Of a DNA stretch of 64,000 nucleotides, positions 17,415 to 25,744 are shown in pieces. The translations under genes were made by a program, and so were the position numbers. This DNA comes from DAITPV01 sp050692555 (lineage in GTDB: Bacteria; Actinomycetota; UBA4738; CALAEC01), in the NCBI GenBank assembly GCA_050692555.1, contig JBOGVS010000010.1, positions 11,093 through 75,092 of the forward strand. The letters run 5' to 3'. A model generated the notes under the pieces. That model saw only the letters and a list, made by a program, of their open reading frames with translations. It made no database searches and was not told where the DNA came from. Every line of letters starts with the position of its first letter. The first letter of the stretch is position 1.

Positions 17415-17422
17415 TATAGGCT
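17415..17422 (+). promoter_or_regulatory. -10 element for the GT2 / DUF5719 operon
   Basis: Overlapping TATAGG and TAGGCT hexamers lie 14-16 nt before the ATG at 17437, directly downstream of a terminator, so a promoter is needed here. No convincing -35 box is seen. Confidence 0.4.
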
Positions 17423-17436
17423 AGGCCCCCGGCCGC

Positions 17437-20400
17437 ATGCAGAGCTCTACGCCGAGCGTCCTCGCCGTCCTCGTTGTGAAGGACGGCGCCTCCTGGCTCA
17501 AGCGGGTCCTGGACTCGCTGGCTCGCCAGACCCATCCTCGCTTTGCCGTCCTCGCCGTGGACAACGGCTCGAGAGACGGCTCCGGTGATCTCCTGGCCTC
17601 GTTCCTGGGCCCCCGGCGGGTGATCCGTCTGGAGGAAGACCAGGGGTTCCCCGGCGCGGTTCGCCGGGCCATGGAGACCCCGGCGGCCGCCGAAGCCGAC
17701 TACCTGTTGCTGCTGCACGACGACACGGTGCTCACGCCCGGAACCGTGTCGAGCCTGGTGGAGGCCGCGGGCCGGATCCCCGGTGTCGGTGCGGTGGGTC
17801 CCAAGGTCATGGACTGGGAGTCCCCCAGGGTGCTTCGGGAGGTGGGGTTCGCCACCGACCGATTCGGATACGCCTATTCCCCCCTGGAGGAAGGCGAGAT
17901 CGACCAGGGCCAGTACGACGCCCCCCGGGAGGTGCTGTTCGTGTCCTCGGCTGCGATGTTGGTGGCCGGGGATGCGTGGAAGCGGGCCGGTCCGCCGGAC
18001 GAACGCCTCCGTCACGGAGGCATGGACCTGGACTTCTGCTGGCGGATCCGGCTGTCGGGGTTCCGGGTCCTGGTGGCGCCGGCAGCGGTGGTTCAGCACG
18101 GTGCGGTGGGGGAGCGTGGAGAGCGTCCCGCCGGGCCTCCGCGCCGGGAGCGCTACGTGGCCGAGCGAGCCGCCCTCCTGAGCCTGTTGAAGAACTACCG
18201 GGTTCTGACCCTGGCGTGGGTGCTTCCCATCTATCTGGTCCAGGGGATCGCCCGACTGGCGCTGTACGTGGTGTCCCGGCGGTTCGACCGGGCCGGCCAG
18301 GTGCTTGGAGCGTGGGGATGGAACTTCATCCATCTTCTCGGCACCGCGGCTCGCCGGGCCCGTGCGCAGGCAGTCCGACAGGTGCCGGACCGCGAGATCG
18401 CCCGGTTCATGGCTCCTGCCGGGACCAGGCTGTCGCGCTGGGCGCTCCAGGCCTCGTCGCTCCTGGTTCGTCGGCCCAGCGAAGGCACGGCGGAGCCCGG
18501 CGAGGAGGTGGAGGCCGTCCCGCTCGGCCGGCGGGTGGCGTCACTGGCCACGGCTCATCCCGTTGCCGTTGGACTGTCCGTCGCCGTCGTGGTGACGCTG
18601 ATCGCCTTCCGAGGGGTGCTCTTCGTTCCCCACATCGAGGGGGGCGCGCTGCCGGTATTCCCCGCCGACCCCGGCGCCTTCTTCCGAGAGTTCGGAGCCG
18701 GCTGGCGCTCGACCGGGTTTGGGGGACAGGAAGGAGCCAGCCCCGCCCTGGTGGCGCTGGGGGTGGGCAGCGTGATCACCCTGGGGGACCCACAGCTCCT
18801 GGTTCGGCTCCTGGTGGGGCTGGGTCCGCTGCTCGCCGGAGCCTCGTGTCACGTCGCGGTGCGCCGACTGGGGATCTCCGGAGTAGCCGCGGTGGTGGCG
18901 GCAGGGGCGTACGGCCTCTCGGCCGTCACCCTGTGGTCCGCGTCCGAAGGGCGGGTCTCGGCCCTGGTGTTGTTGGTGGCCCTGCCCTGGCTGGTGGCCC
19001 GCCTGCTGGCCGGCTTCAAACCGAGACCTCCGGCCCGTCCTCTTCGGTGGCTGGTGGGAACGGGGATGGCCCTGGGGCTCACGACGTCGTTCTTCCCCGC
19101 TGCGTGGGTGGCGGTGGCCGCGGTTGTGGGGCCTGCGGTGATCCTTCCGGACAAGGGTGGCAGCAGGGCCGTCGGCTCGATGATGACGGTCGCCGCGGTG
19201 GCTGTCGGCGCCGCCCTGGTGTTCCCCCTGGCCGCGGCGCTCACCCAGGCGGGCGGTGGTGGGTCCGTGGGCGCCGCCGTCCGGCCGTCGTTCTCCGATG
19301 TTCTGAGGCTGGCGCCCGGCCCGTCCCCGGGATCGTGGATCCCGGCGTTGTTCCTTCCTGTTGCGGGGATCCTGGGCTTCGTGCTGGGCCAAGCGGCGGT
19401 GCGCCGAACGGCCGCACGCTCGCTGGCCACCGCATCGATCTCGGTGATGCTGGCGTGGCTGGCCGGGGCGGGCCGGCTGCCGGAACCGGTGGCCAGCCCG
19501 GTCGCCTTCCTGGCCGGGGCGGCGTTTTCTCTGTCGGTTCTCTCGGGCCTCGGCGCGCGGGCCCTGGCCAGTGGAGTCCGCCTCCGCCGCGCGGCATTCG
19601 GCGCCGGCCAGCTCACGGGGGCTGCCCTGGTGACGGTGCTGTCGGTCGGGCTGGGGGCGCAAACGATCAGGTCGCTGGGTGGGGACTGGGCCGTGGGGGA
19701 GTCTCGTGTGCCGCCCGCGTGGCCGGTGGTGGCGTCCGCGGATCCCGGTGTGGCCTTCCGGGTGCTGTGGCTGGCCCCCCCCGGCCGGTCGCCGTTGCCG
19801 CCTCCTGCCGGTGATCCGGAGGGCTCATCCGCGGGTGGAGGATCCGCGGTGTCGTACGCGGTCACCGGGCGAGGAGGTCGGTCGATCCTCGCAGTGGCGC
19901 TGCCGACCGATGGACCGGCCTATCCGCGGCTCGACCGGATCCTGTCGGCGATGCTGGCCGATGAGGTTCGCCACGCCGGTGCTCTGCTCGCACCTCTGGG
20001 GATCCGGTTCGTGGTTGCCGGCGATGAGGCCCTGTCGCCGGGCGCCGCCGAGAGCCTGGGCGCCCAGGTGGACCTGGACCTGATCCAGCGAGCGGGTGGC
20101 CTGTCGATCTACCGGAACGCCAGGGCGCTGCCTCCGGCCGGGTTGCTTCCGGGTCAGGCAGCTCTCGACGCGGCTCGATCGCCATCCCTGCTGGCCGCCA
20201 CCGTCCTGGACCCCGCGACCACCGCGGCCCTGGCTCCCGACGGCGGGGCCACCTGGGCAGCGGACGTGGACCGGGGCGAGGCCTCCCTGGTAAGCGTGGC
20301 GGACACGTTCTCCGTGGCGTGGCGATTGGAGGCCCCCGAAGGCTCGGCCGCGCCGTTCCCCGCGTTCGGCTGGGGCCTGGGGTTCGAGGCCCAAGCGGGG

Positions 20401-20592
20401 ACCGGCTCCCTGGAGGCCCGGTTCGAGGGCCAGCTCCGCAGGCGAGTGGAGCTCCTGGCATTAGCAGCGCTGTGGATCGTGGCCGTGTGGATGGTGCGAC
20501 GGACCGCCCGCGACGAGCGACCCGTCCGGCGGCGAGCAGTGGCGGACGAGCCGGTCGCCGCTCGGGCGCCGACCACGGAGCCGGTGGGATGA
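17437..20592 (+). CDS. Large GT2-family glycosyltransferase with multi-helix membrane domain
   Basis: A 1051-aa protein. Residues ~1-250 are a family 2 glycosyltransferase: VLAVLVVKDGASWLKRVLDS, VDNGSRDGSG, LLLLHDDTVL, and a late GGMDLDFCWRIRLSG in the position of the usual ED motif. Residues ~365 to 770 hold many hydrophobic helices, followed by a soluble Ala/Pro-rich region and a last helix near residue 1010 with a basic tail. Similar giant GT2 proteins precede DUF5719 genes in Actinomycetota and are presumed to act in envelope glycan synthesis. The substrate is unknown. It overlaps the next gene as ATGA. Confidence 0.85.
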   Translation: MQSSTPSVLAVLVVKDGASWLKRVLDSLARQTHPRFAVLAVDNGSRDGSGDLLASFLGPRRVIRLEEDQGFPGAVRRAMETPAAAEADYLLLLHDDTVLTPGTVSSLVEAAGRIPGVGAVGPKVMDWESPRVLREVGFATDRFGYAYSPLEEGEIDQGQYDAPREVLFVSSAAMLVAGDAWKRAGPPDERLRHGGMDLDFCWRIRLSGFRVLVAPAAVVQHGAVGERGERPAGPPRRERYVAERAALLSLLKNYRVLTLAWVLPIYLVQGIARLALYVVSRRFDRAGQVLGAWGWNFIHLLGTAARRARAQAVRQVPDREIARFMAPAGTRLSRWALQASSLLVRRPSEGTAEPGEEVEAVPLGRRVASLATAHPVAVGLSVAVVVTLIAFRGVLFVPHIEGGALPVFPADPGAFFREFGAGWRSTGFGGQEGASPALVALGVGSVITLGDPQLLVRLLVGLGPLLAGASCHVAVRRLGISGVAAVVAAGAYGLSAVTLWSASEGRVSALVLLVALPWLVARLLAGFKPRPPARPLRWLVGTGMALGLTTSFFPAAWVAVAAVVGPAVILPDKGGSRAVGSMMTVAAVAVGAALVFPLAAALTQAGGGGSVGAAVRPSFSDVLRLAPGPSPGSWIPALFLPVAGILGFVLGQAAVRRTAARSLATASISVMLAWLAGAGRLPEPVASPVAFLAGAAFSLSVLSGLGARALASGVRLRRAAFGAGQLTGAALVTVLSVGLGAQTIRSLGGDWAVGESRVPPAWPVVASADPGVAFRVLWLAPPGRSPLPPPAGDPEGSSAGGGSAVSYAVTGRGGRSILAVALPTDGPAYPRLDRILSAMLADEVRHAGALLAPLGIRFVVAGDEALSPGAAESLGAQVDLDLIQRAGGLSIYRNARALPPAGLLPGQAALDAARSPSLLAATVLDPATTAALAPDGGATWAADVDRGEASLVSVADTFSVAWRLEAPEGSAAPFPAFGWGLGFEAQAGTGSLEARFEGQLRRRVELLALAALWIVAVWMVRRTARDERPVRRRAVADEPVAARAPTTEPVG

Positions 20593-22028
20593 GCTTCGGC
20601 GGCCGGCTGTTGGTGGGCGCCGTGGTCGCTGCGGTGGTGGCGGTGGGAGGACTCCAGCTCGAGGCGCAGGTCGGGGCCCGGGCGATCGCTCCCGGGCCAT
20701 CCGTCGAGGAGCTCTCCGGGGCCTGGTACTGCCCGCACGGCGGCGGTGAAGGTTGGCAGGCGTGGGTGGTGGTGGCGAACCCGTCGGACGCCGCAGCGAC
20801 CCTGAGGGTCAGCACTCATGCAGGGAGCACTCCGGAGTCGTCGCAAACCGTGCTCGAGCCGGGGACCAGCCGGTACCTGGAGGTCGCCGCACCGGTGATG
20901 GCATCGGCCACGGTGGTCGAGTACTTCGGCGCCGAGGTGGCTGCCGGGATGGTCGTCGCTGCCGGCGAGGACGGGGGCGTGGCTGCCGAACCGTGCGCAG
21001 GCAACGCGGGGGGCCGCTGGTACGTCCCCGAGGCCTCCACGCTGCGCGGCGAGCAGGCCAGCGCGGTGATCACCAACCCGTTCGCCGCCAACGCGGTCGT
21101 GGACCTGGCCCTGTATGCCGGTGATCGGCAGATCCGCCCCGGACCGCTCCGAGGGCTGGTCCTGGAGCCCGGGCGGACCAAGGCGGTGAACCTGAACCGC
21201 TTCGCCCTGGGGGAGGAGTCGCTGTCCGTTGAGGTGACCGCGCTGCTGGGGAGGGTCGCGGTCTCCGGGATGGTGACCAGCAACAGCGGGGTTCGGGCGG
21301 TGCAGGCCGTGCCGGAGGCCGCGCACAGCTGGGCGTTGCCGGGTGCCGGTGGAGCGGAGGGGCAGGACCGGCTCCTGGTGACCTCTCCGAGCGGCCTGGA
21401 GGCTCCCTTCCACGCCACGGCCCAGGGAGGGGACGGTGCGTTCCCGGTCCTGGATCTGGAATCGGCCCGGGGAGGCGCGGTGACGGGGTTCGAGATCGAG
21501 GCCCAGGATGCTTCGGTCCTGGTGGAGGCCGACGGGCCGGATGTCCTGGTGGTGGGGCGGCGGCTGGGAGGCCCTGCCCCGGCTCCGCCGAAGGAGCCCC
21601 CAAAGGATCAGAAGACCGGGAAGGACGGCCCGGGAAAGAAGAAGGAGGCCGACCAGGAGCAGGAGGAACCGGCCCCCGCCGCGAGCGACGTGGCCTCCAC
21701 CTCCGGGGTCCCTGCGGCCGCGGCCTCCTGGGTGACCATTCCACCGGTGGTCCCCGGAGGGGGGCCCGCGGTGCTCCTGATCCAGAACCCCGGGTCCGAG
21801 GAAGCCGAGGTGCGGGTCACGCTGCTGGGACAGGGGGGGCCGCAAGGGGAGGAGACCACCCTCCCCGTGGCTCCGGGGGCCACGGCTCGCGTCGACCTGC
21901 CGGCCGGAGATCCTCCCGCAGCGGTGGTGGAGGCCCTCCAGGGGTCGGTGGTCCCGGCCCAGATCACCCCTGACCCCGCGGCCTACGCACTGTCGGTGGG
22001 TATACCCGTGGGCCGACCGACCGGTTGA
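20589..22028 (+). CDS. DUF5719-family secreted/anchored protein
   Basis: A 479-aa protein, with ATG at 20589 chosen because it overlaps the GT2 stop and starts a signal-anchor helix (GGRLLVGAVVAAVVAVGGLQL). Repeated beta-sandwich-like units follow, each beginning with a WYC/WYV-type motif and containing xxNPxxxxA (ELSGAWYCPHGG, VVVANPSDAAATL, AVITNPFAANAVV, LLIQNPGSEEAEV). A charged low-complexity linker rich in P, K, E and Q sits near residues 326-370. DUF5719 is found with the large GT2 protein in the whiB-manB neighbourhood of Actinomycetota. Its function is unknown. Confidence 0.75.
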   Translation: MSFGGRLLVGAVVAAVVAVGGLQLEAQVGARAIAPGPSVEELSGAWYCPHGGGEGWQAWVVVANPSDAAATLRVSTHAGSTPESSQTVLEPGTSRYLEVAAPVMASATVVEYFGAEVAAGMVVAAGEDGGVAAEPCAGNAGGRWYVPEASTLRGEQASAVITNPFAANAVVDLALYAGDRQIRPGPLRGLVLEPGRTKAVNLNRFALGEESLSVEVTALLGRVAVSGMVTSNSGVRAVQAVPEAAHSWALPGAGGAEGQDRLLVTSPSGLEAPFHATAQGGDGAFPVLDLESARGGAVTGFEIEAQDASVLVEADGPDVLVVGRRLGGPAPAPPKEPPKDQKTGKDGPGKKKEADQEQEEPAPAASDVASTSGVPAAAASWVTIPPVVPGGGPAVLLIQNPGSEEAEVRVTLLGQGGPQGEETTLPVAPGATARVDLPAGDPPAAVVEALQGSVVPAQITPDPAAYALSVGIPVGRPTG

Positions 22029-22052
22029 CGGTAATAGGGCTCTGGGTATCAT
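22025..22052 (+). promoter_or_regulatory. Sigma-70-type promoter of the L,D-transpeptidase gene
   Basis: TTGACG (22025-22030), a 16-bp spacer and TATCAT (22047-22052) lie 9 nt before the ATG at 22062, overlapping the stop of the previous gene. This is the best -35/-10 match in the window and would give an almost leaderless message. Confidence 0.65.
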
Positions 22053-22061
22053 TCCTTTTGG

Positions 22062-23135
22062 ATGTCCAGAGCTAGACGCCACGCGCGGCCCCGATCACGC
22101 GCGCGCGGAAGCGTGCGCGTTACGGTTTCGATCGCCCTCGGCCTGGTGCTGATCGGCGGGGGGGCGGCCTATGCCGCCTACCGGTACGACGCTGCCACCT
22201 CGAACCGCATCATGCCGGGGGTGTCGATCGCCGGGGTGGAGGTGGGCGAGCTCACCCGGCAGGAGGCCATCGGCGAGGTCGCCGGTGCGGTCGAGGTCAC
22301 CCTCGATCGGGAGATCCAGGTCCACGCCGGGGACGAGACGTGGCACATCACGCCGCAGGAGCTGGGAGCCACCGCGGTGGTCGACCCCATGGTCGATCGG
22401 GCCCTGGCCCTGTCCGATGGCTACACCTGGCCGGAGCGGGTCTTCCACCGGCTCCTGGACCGCGAGGTCGACGAGACGCTCGGTCTCCGGTACCGGCAGA
22501 ACGGGGACGACCTCGGCCGGTTCGTGGAGACCGTGGCCCAAACGGTGAACGTGGACCCCACGGATGCCTCCGTGTCGGTCGTGGACGGAGGGCTGGTGCT
22601 GGAGCGTCCGGAGGTGGGCTGGGCCCTCCCCATGAAGGAGTCTCTGCGAACCATTCGCCGGGCCGTGGCGGGGGAGACCGATTCGGTGGATCTCGGACTG
22701 GAGCGGATCGCCCCGGAGGTGGGGCGGGACGACATCGGAAAGACCCTCGTGGTCAATCTGTCCGAGCTCGAGCTGTACCTGTATGACGGGCTCCGACTGA
22801 AGAAGACCTACCCGGTGGCGGCGGGGTCGCCCTCGTACCCCACCCCGCCGGGTGAGTGGGAGATCTGGGACAAGCGTGAGAACCCCACGTGGGTGAACCC
22901 GGCCCCCGACGGGTGGGGCAAGGGTCTTCCCGCCAGCGTTCCGGGAGGCCCGGGAAGCCCGCTGGGGACTCGGGCTCTGTACCTCGACGCCCCAGGCATC
23001 CGGATCCACGGCACCCCGGCGTCCTACTCGATCGGAACCTATGCCTCCCACGGGTGCATCCGGATGCTGATGGAGGACGTGGAGGAGCTCTACGAAATCG
23101 TCCCCATCGGGACCAAGGTTCACGTCGTTTCGTAG
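22062..23135 (+). CDS. L,D-transpeptidase (YkuD) with peptidoglycan-binding-like repeats
   Basis: A 357-aa secreted enzyme that forms 3-3 crosslinks in peptidoglycan or attaches proteins to it. A basic N-terminus and one helix (RVTVSIALGLVLIGGGAAYAAY) anchor it to the membrane. Residues ~50-210 contain VSIAGVEVGELTRQEA and a YkuD-associated PG-binding-like domain (PG_binding_4 type). The C-terminal YkuD domain has VVNLSELELYLYDG, IRIHGTPASYSIGTYASHGC and IRML, including the catalytic HxxxSxGC motif. It follows its own promoter. Confidence 0.9.
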   Translation: MSRARRHARPRSRARGSVRVTVSIALGLVLIGGGAAYAAYRYDAATSNRIMPGVSIAGVEVGELTRQEAIGEVAGAVEVTLDREIQVHAGDETWHITPQELGATAVVDPMVDRALALSDGYTWPERVFHRLLDREVDETLGLRYRQNGDDLGRFVETVAQTVNVDPTDASVSVVDGGLVLERPEVGWALPMKESLRTIRRAVAGETDSVDLGLERIAPEVGRDDIGKTLVVNLSELELYLYDGLRLKKTYPVAAGSPSYPTPPGEWEIWDKRENPTWVNPAPDGWGKGLPASVPGGPGSPLGTRALYLDAPGIRIHGTPASYSIGTYASHGCIRMLMEDVEELYEIVPIGTKVHVVS

Positions 23136-23187
23136 CAAAGACCGACAAGAACCGCTGATCGGCTTGCGCCCATCGTTCCGGCGGGAT

Positions 23188-23288
23188 TATGATGGTGTAG
23201 TACTCCGAAGAGGCACGAAGGGGCGACCCGGAAGGCCACTTCGGAGTACGCTTTCGTGGAGAGGTCCCCGGCGGGCCTCTCTCGTCTT
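23188..23288 (+). ncRNA. Candidate terminated small RNA, about 90 nt
   Basis: No protein is plausible in 23136-23475. TTGCGC (23164-23169), an 18-bp spacer and TATGAT (23188-23193) form a promoter. From about 23200 an 11-bp perfect stem GTACTCCGAAG/CTTCGGAGTAC (23200-23210 with 23239-23249) encloses a 28-nt purine-rich loop. A second hairpin with arms GAGAGG/CCTCTC (23259-23281) is followed by TCGTCTTT, a terminator. I do not recognise the family. It could be a free small RNA or an attenuator, but the next gene has its own promoter 190 bp on. Confidence 0.5.
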
Positions 23289-23346
23289 TACCTGGGGCTT
23301 CCTCGGGCGGCCACTCGGCCGCGGGGAGACCCGAAACCTGGGGTTT

Positions 23347-23372
23347 CTTAGGTAGCACCTCTGTTACCCAAG
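23347..23372. repeat. Imperfect inverted repeat, second copy of the DUF6788-type palindrome
   Basis: CTTAGGTA, 10 nt, TACCCAAG: one mismatch from the arms of the palindrome at 23733-23755. It lies in the non-coding gap between the small RNA and the DUF3499 gene. Confidence 0.4.
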
Positions 23373-23419
23373 GCGCCTATTTCATCCGGCCGGCCCGGGA
23401 AAGAGGCCACCCCCCTGAA

Positions 23420-23439
23420 GAAGCCCCCGTGCGGGCTTC
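23420..23439 (+). terminator. Weak terminator-like hairpin
   Basis: GAAGCCC and GGGCTTC form a 7-bp stem around a 6-nt loop (CCGTGC), followed by GTTG. It lies in the gap before the DUF3499 gene. It may isolate that gene from upstream transcription. Confidence 0.35.
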
Positions 23440-23463
23440 GTTGCGGAATCACAAGGCTGTGAT

Positions 23464-23469
23464 TATGCT
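23464..23469 (+). promoter_or_regulatory. -10 element, DUF3499 gene
   Basis: TATGCT with 6 nt to the GTG start at 23476, the spacing expected for a leaderless transcript. Confidence 0.5.
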
Positions 23470-23475
23470 TCCCCC

Positions 23476-23718
23476 GTGCGGGAATGCGTGAAGCCCGGTT
23501 GCGGCCGGCCCGCGGAGGTCTCGGCGGGGGTTCGGTATGCAGAGCGGGTGGCCTGGCTGGGGGATCTGGTCCCCGAGCGCGACCCCAACCTGCTCGATCT
23601 GTGCACCGAGCACGCCGACCGTCTGCGACCGCCTCGGGGATGGCGGGTGGTCGACGATCGGTCGCCGGCCTCGGATGTCAGCCTCGAGCCCGTTCAGGAG
23701 GTTGTGGCCGGGGGTTGA
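23476..23718 (+). CDS. DUF3499-family small protein
   Basis: An 80-aa protein with MRECVKPGCGRPAEVS, an aromatic and charged middle, DLCTEHADRLRPPRGWRVV and a short acidic tail. The two Cys near the N-terminus plus the CxEH motif suggest a zinc site. DUF3499 members (Rv3258c type) sit between whiB and manB across Actinomycetota, exactly as here. The function is unknown. The start is set by the -10 element 6 nt upstream. Confidence 0.82.
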   Translation: MRECVKPGCGRPAEVSAGVRYAERVAWLGDLVPERDPNLLDLCTEHADRLRPPRGWRVVDDRSPASDVSLEPVQEVVAGG

Positions 23719-23732
23719 GCCCGGAGGCCAAA

Positions 23733-23755
23733 CTTGGGTACGCTCGTTACCCAAG
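23733..23755. promoter_or_regulatory. Perfect palindrome abutting the DUF6788 start codon (putative operator)
   Basis: CTTGGGTA, 7 nt, TACCCAAG. The right arm ends at the base before the ATG at 23756, and TACGCT (23739-23744), a possible -10 box, is inside the palindrome. A protein bound here would block the promoter and the start codon. As RNA, it would form an 8-bp hairpin touching the start codon. Confidence 0.55.
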
Positions 23756-24073
23756 ATGCCTCTCGACCGGCAGCTGATTCGACAGGTTCGCGGTCTCGAC
23801 GAGCACGACCTGCGCCGGCTGGTGATCTTCACCCGCGGCCTGCTGGTCTCCCGGTACGGGGCCGAGATGCCCGAGCGGGAGCGTCGAAGCCGGGTCACCT
23901 TTCGCCAGGAGCGGGTCAGGTGCGGCCGGACCGGATGCACCAAGTGTCCTCACGGGCCGTATTGGTATGCGTACTGGCGCGAAGGGGGACGGCTCAGGTC
24001 CCGGTACATCGGCAAGGAGCTCCCCGAGGTCAGCGGACCGAGGCGTCGGCCGTCTGGCGGACGGGCGGAATAG
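23756..24073 (+). CDS. DUF6788-like small zinc-ribbon protein
   Basis: A 105-aa protein beginning MPLDRQLIRQVRGL. After a helical half, a Cys-rich segment reads VRCGRTGCTKCPHGPYWY followed by AYWREGGRLRSRYIGKELP. The CGxxxCxxC...HGPYWYxYWR pattern matches the DUF6788 family, which is of unknown function and often occurs near phage or mobile genes. I chose ATG 23756 over the longer frame from 23537 because the upstream part overlaps the DUF3499 gene and the palindrome ends at this ATG. Confidence 0.62.
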   Translation: MPLDRQLIRQVRGLDEHDLRRLVIFTRGLLVSRYGAEMPERERRSRVTFRQERVRCGRTGCTKCPHGPYWYAYWREGGRLRSRYIGKELPEVSGPRRRPSGGRAE

Positions 24074-24149
24074 TCATGTTTGACCATCCGAAAATGGCTC
24101 GCCCGGGCTATGCAGCCCCGGACCCTTGCGAGCCGACCACTAGAGTGAC

Positions 24150-24335
24150 ATGAACAGCACGCGCGGAAGGCACTCGGCCCGGTGCGAGCGATGTGACACC
24201 GACCTGATCACCATCTCCATGCGGGATGGGGAGATCCGGTTCTCGTCCTGTGTCTCGTGCGAGATCACCGTGTGGGAGCGGGGCGGTTCAGTGGTCCCCC
24301 GCGCCGCGGTGATCGCGGACATCCCACGGCGCTGA
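24150..24335 (+). CDS. Small two-CxxC protein upstream of manB
   Basis: A 61-aa protein with two Cys pairs, RCERCD (C12, C15) and CVSCE (C34, C37), consistent with a zinc ribbon. Between them lie ISMRDGEIRFSS, and an arginine-containing tail follows. TAGAGT lies 4-9 nt before ATG. A terminator hairpin follows the stop immediately, so it is transcribed apart from manB. I do not recognise a named family. Confidence 0.6.
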   Translation: MNSTRGRHSARCERCDTDLITISMRDGEIRFSSCVSCEITVWERGGSVVPRAAVIADIPRR

Positions 24336-24363
24336 CCGGACCCCCCGATCGAGGGGGGCCCGG
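24336..24363 (+). terminator. Hairpin terminator after the small CxxC gene
   Basis: CCGGACCCCCC and GGGGGGCCCGG arms (one A-C mismatch) around the loop GATCGA, directly after the stop codon and before the manB promoter. Confidence 0.6.
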
Positions 24364-24373
24364 AGAGGCGGGA

Positions 24374-24379
24374 TAGAAT
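24374..24379 (+). promoter_or_regulatory. -10 element of the manB operon
   Basis: TAGAAT with 6 nt to the GTG start at 24386, between a terminator and the gene. It indicates a leaderless transcript. Confidence 0.55.
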
Positions 24380-24385
24380 CCTCCG

Positions 24386-25744
24386 GTGGGCGACCTGGCG
24401 TCCATCTTCAAGGCCTACGACGTCCGCGGCACCTACCCAGATCAGCTCGACGAAGACGTTGCGCGCCGCATCGGCGCTGCGTTCGCCGAGTTCACGGGAG
24501 CGGCGCGGGTCACTTTGGGGCGTGACGCCCGGCTGTCGTCACCCCCCCTGTCCGCGGCGTTCATCGAGGGCGTCACTTCCCGGGGGACCGACGTCGTCGA
24601 CATCGGCCTGGCCACCACCGACATGCTGTATCTGGCCTCCGGTCGTCTCGAGGTCCCCGGTGTGATGTTCACCGCCAGCCACAACCCTCCGAACTGGAAC
24701 GGCATGAAGCTGTGCCGCGAGGGGGCGGCACCGGTGGGAGAGGACTCCGGGCTGATGGAGGTCCGGGACCTGGCGGCTCGAGACCGGGGCCCGCCCAAGA
24801 AGGGCCCGGGCACCGTGACGTCGCGGAGCATGCTGGGGGAGTACGTCGAGCACGTCCTGTCGTTCGTCCAGGTGGACCGGCTGGCCCCCCTCACCGTGGT
24901 GGCCGACGCGGCGAACGGGATGGCCGGCCTGGTCCTGCCGCCCATCTTCGAGCGGCTCCCGATGAAGCTGGTGGGCCTGTATCTGGAGCTCGACGGAACG
25001 TTCCCCAATCATCCGGCGGACCCGATCCAGCCGGAGAACCAGGAAGACGTCCGCAAGGCGGTGACGGAGCACGGGGCCGACGTGGGTCTGGCCTTCGACG
25101 GCGATGCGGATCGCGTGTTCCTGGTGGATGAGCGCGCGGAGGGAGTGTCCGGCTCCTTGGTCACCGCGCTGGTCGCCGAAGCCATGCTGGAGCGGGAGCC
25201 TGGGGCAAAGATCGTCCACAACCTGATCTGCTCCTGGGTGGTCCCCGAAGTGATCCGGGAGCACGGGGGGGTGCCGGTGCGGACCCGGGTCGGCCATTCT
25301 CTGATCAAGAAGGTCATGGCGGAGACGGGCGCGGTGTTCGGCGGCGAGCATTCCGGTCACTACTACTTCCGCGACCACTACCGGGCGGACTCGGGGCTGA
25401 TCGCCGCGCTGGTGGTCCTGGAACGGCTTTCCGAGGCCGGTTTGCCGCTCTCAGAGCTGCTGGCCCCGTACCGGCGATACCACGACTCGGGAGAGATCAA
25501 CTCGGAGGTTGCGGATCAGGAGGCGGCTATTGAGGCCGTGGCCCGGGCATTCGCCGACGGCCAAGAGGACCGGCTCGACGGGCTCACTGTGGAGTACGAC
25601 GACTGGTGGTTCAATGTTCGCGCGTCCAACACCGAGCCGCTGCTCCGCCTCAACGTGGAAGCACGGACCCCGGAGCTGTTGGAAGAGAAGACCCGTGAGG
25701 TCCTCAAGGTGATCCGAGAATCGAGCCGACCGAGGAGGGTGTGA
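24386..25744 (+). CDS. manB: Phosphomannomutase / phosphoglucomutase
   Basis: A 452-aa alpha-D-phosphohexomutase that interconverts mannose-6- and mannose-1-phosphate, feeding GDP-mannose for glycolipids and glycans. Domain 1 has IFKAYDVRGTYPDQLDEDVA and the phosphoserine loop VMFTASHNPPNWNGMKL. The metal loop is AFDGDADRVFLVD, the sugar loop is GGEHSGHYYF, and the phosphate-binding domain 4 contains RASNTEPLLRLNVEA. The leaderless GTG start is supported by the -10 box. The stop overlaps the next ATG by one base. The order manB, small protein, isomerase matches Rv3257c-Rv3256c. Confidence 0.93.
   Translation: MGDLASIFKAYDVRGTYPDQLDEDVARRIGAAFAEFTGAARVTLGRDARLSSPPLSAAFIEGVTSRGTDVVDIGLATTDMLYLASGRLEVPGVMFTASHNPPNWNGMKLCREGAAPVGEDSGLMEVRDLAARDRGPPKKGPGTVTSRSMLGEYVEHVLSFVQVDRLAPLTVVADAANGMAGLVLPPIFERLPMKLVGLYLELDGTFPNHPADPIQPENQEDVRKAVTEHGADVGLAFDGDADRVFLVDERAEGVSGSLVTALVAEAMLEREPGAKIVHNLICSWVVPEVIREHGGVPVRTRVGHSLIKKVMAETGAVFGGEHSGHYYFRDHYRADSGLIAALVVLERLSEAGLPLSELLAPYRRYHDSGEINSEVADQEAAIEAVARAFADGQEDRLDGLTVEYDDWWFNVRASNTEPLLRLNVEARTPELLEEKTREVLKVIRESSRPRRV

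Noticed and set aside
23347..23410. A second, decayed copy of the DUF6788 gene after the imperfect palindrome
   Set aside because: Similarity is limited to about 30 bases around the palindrome. The following codons do not continue the protein.
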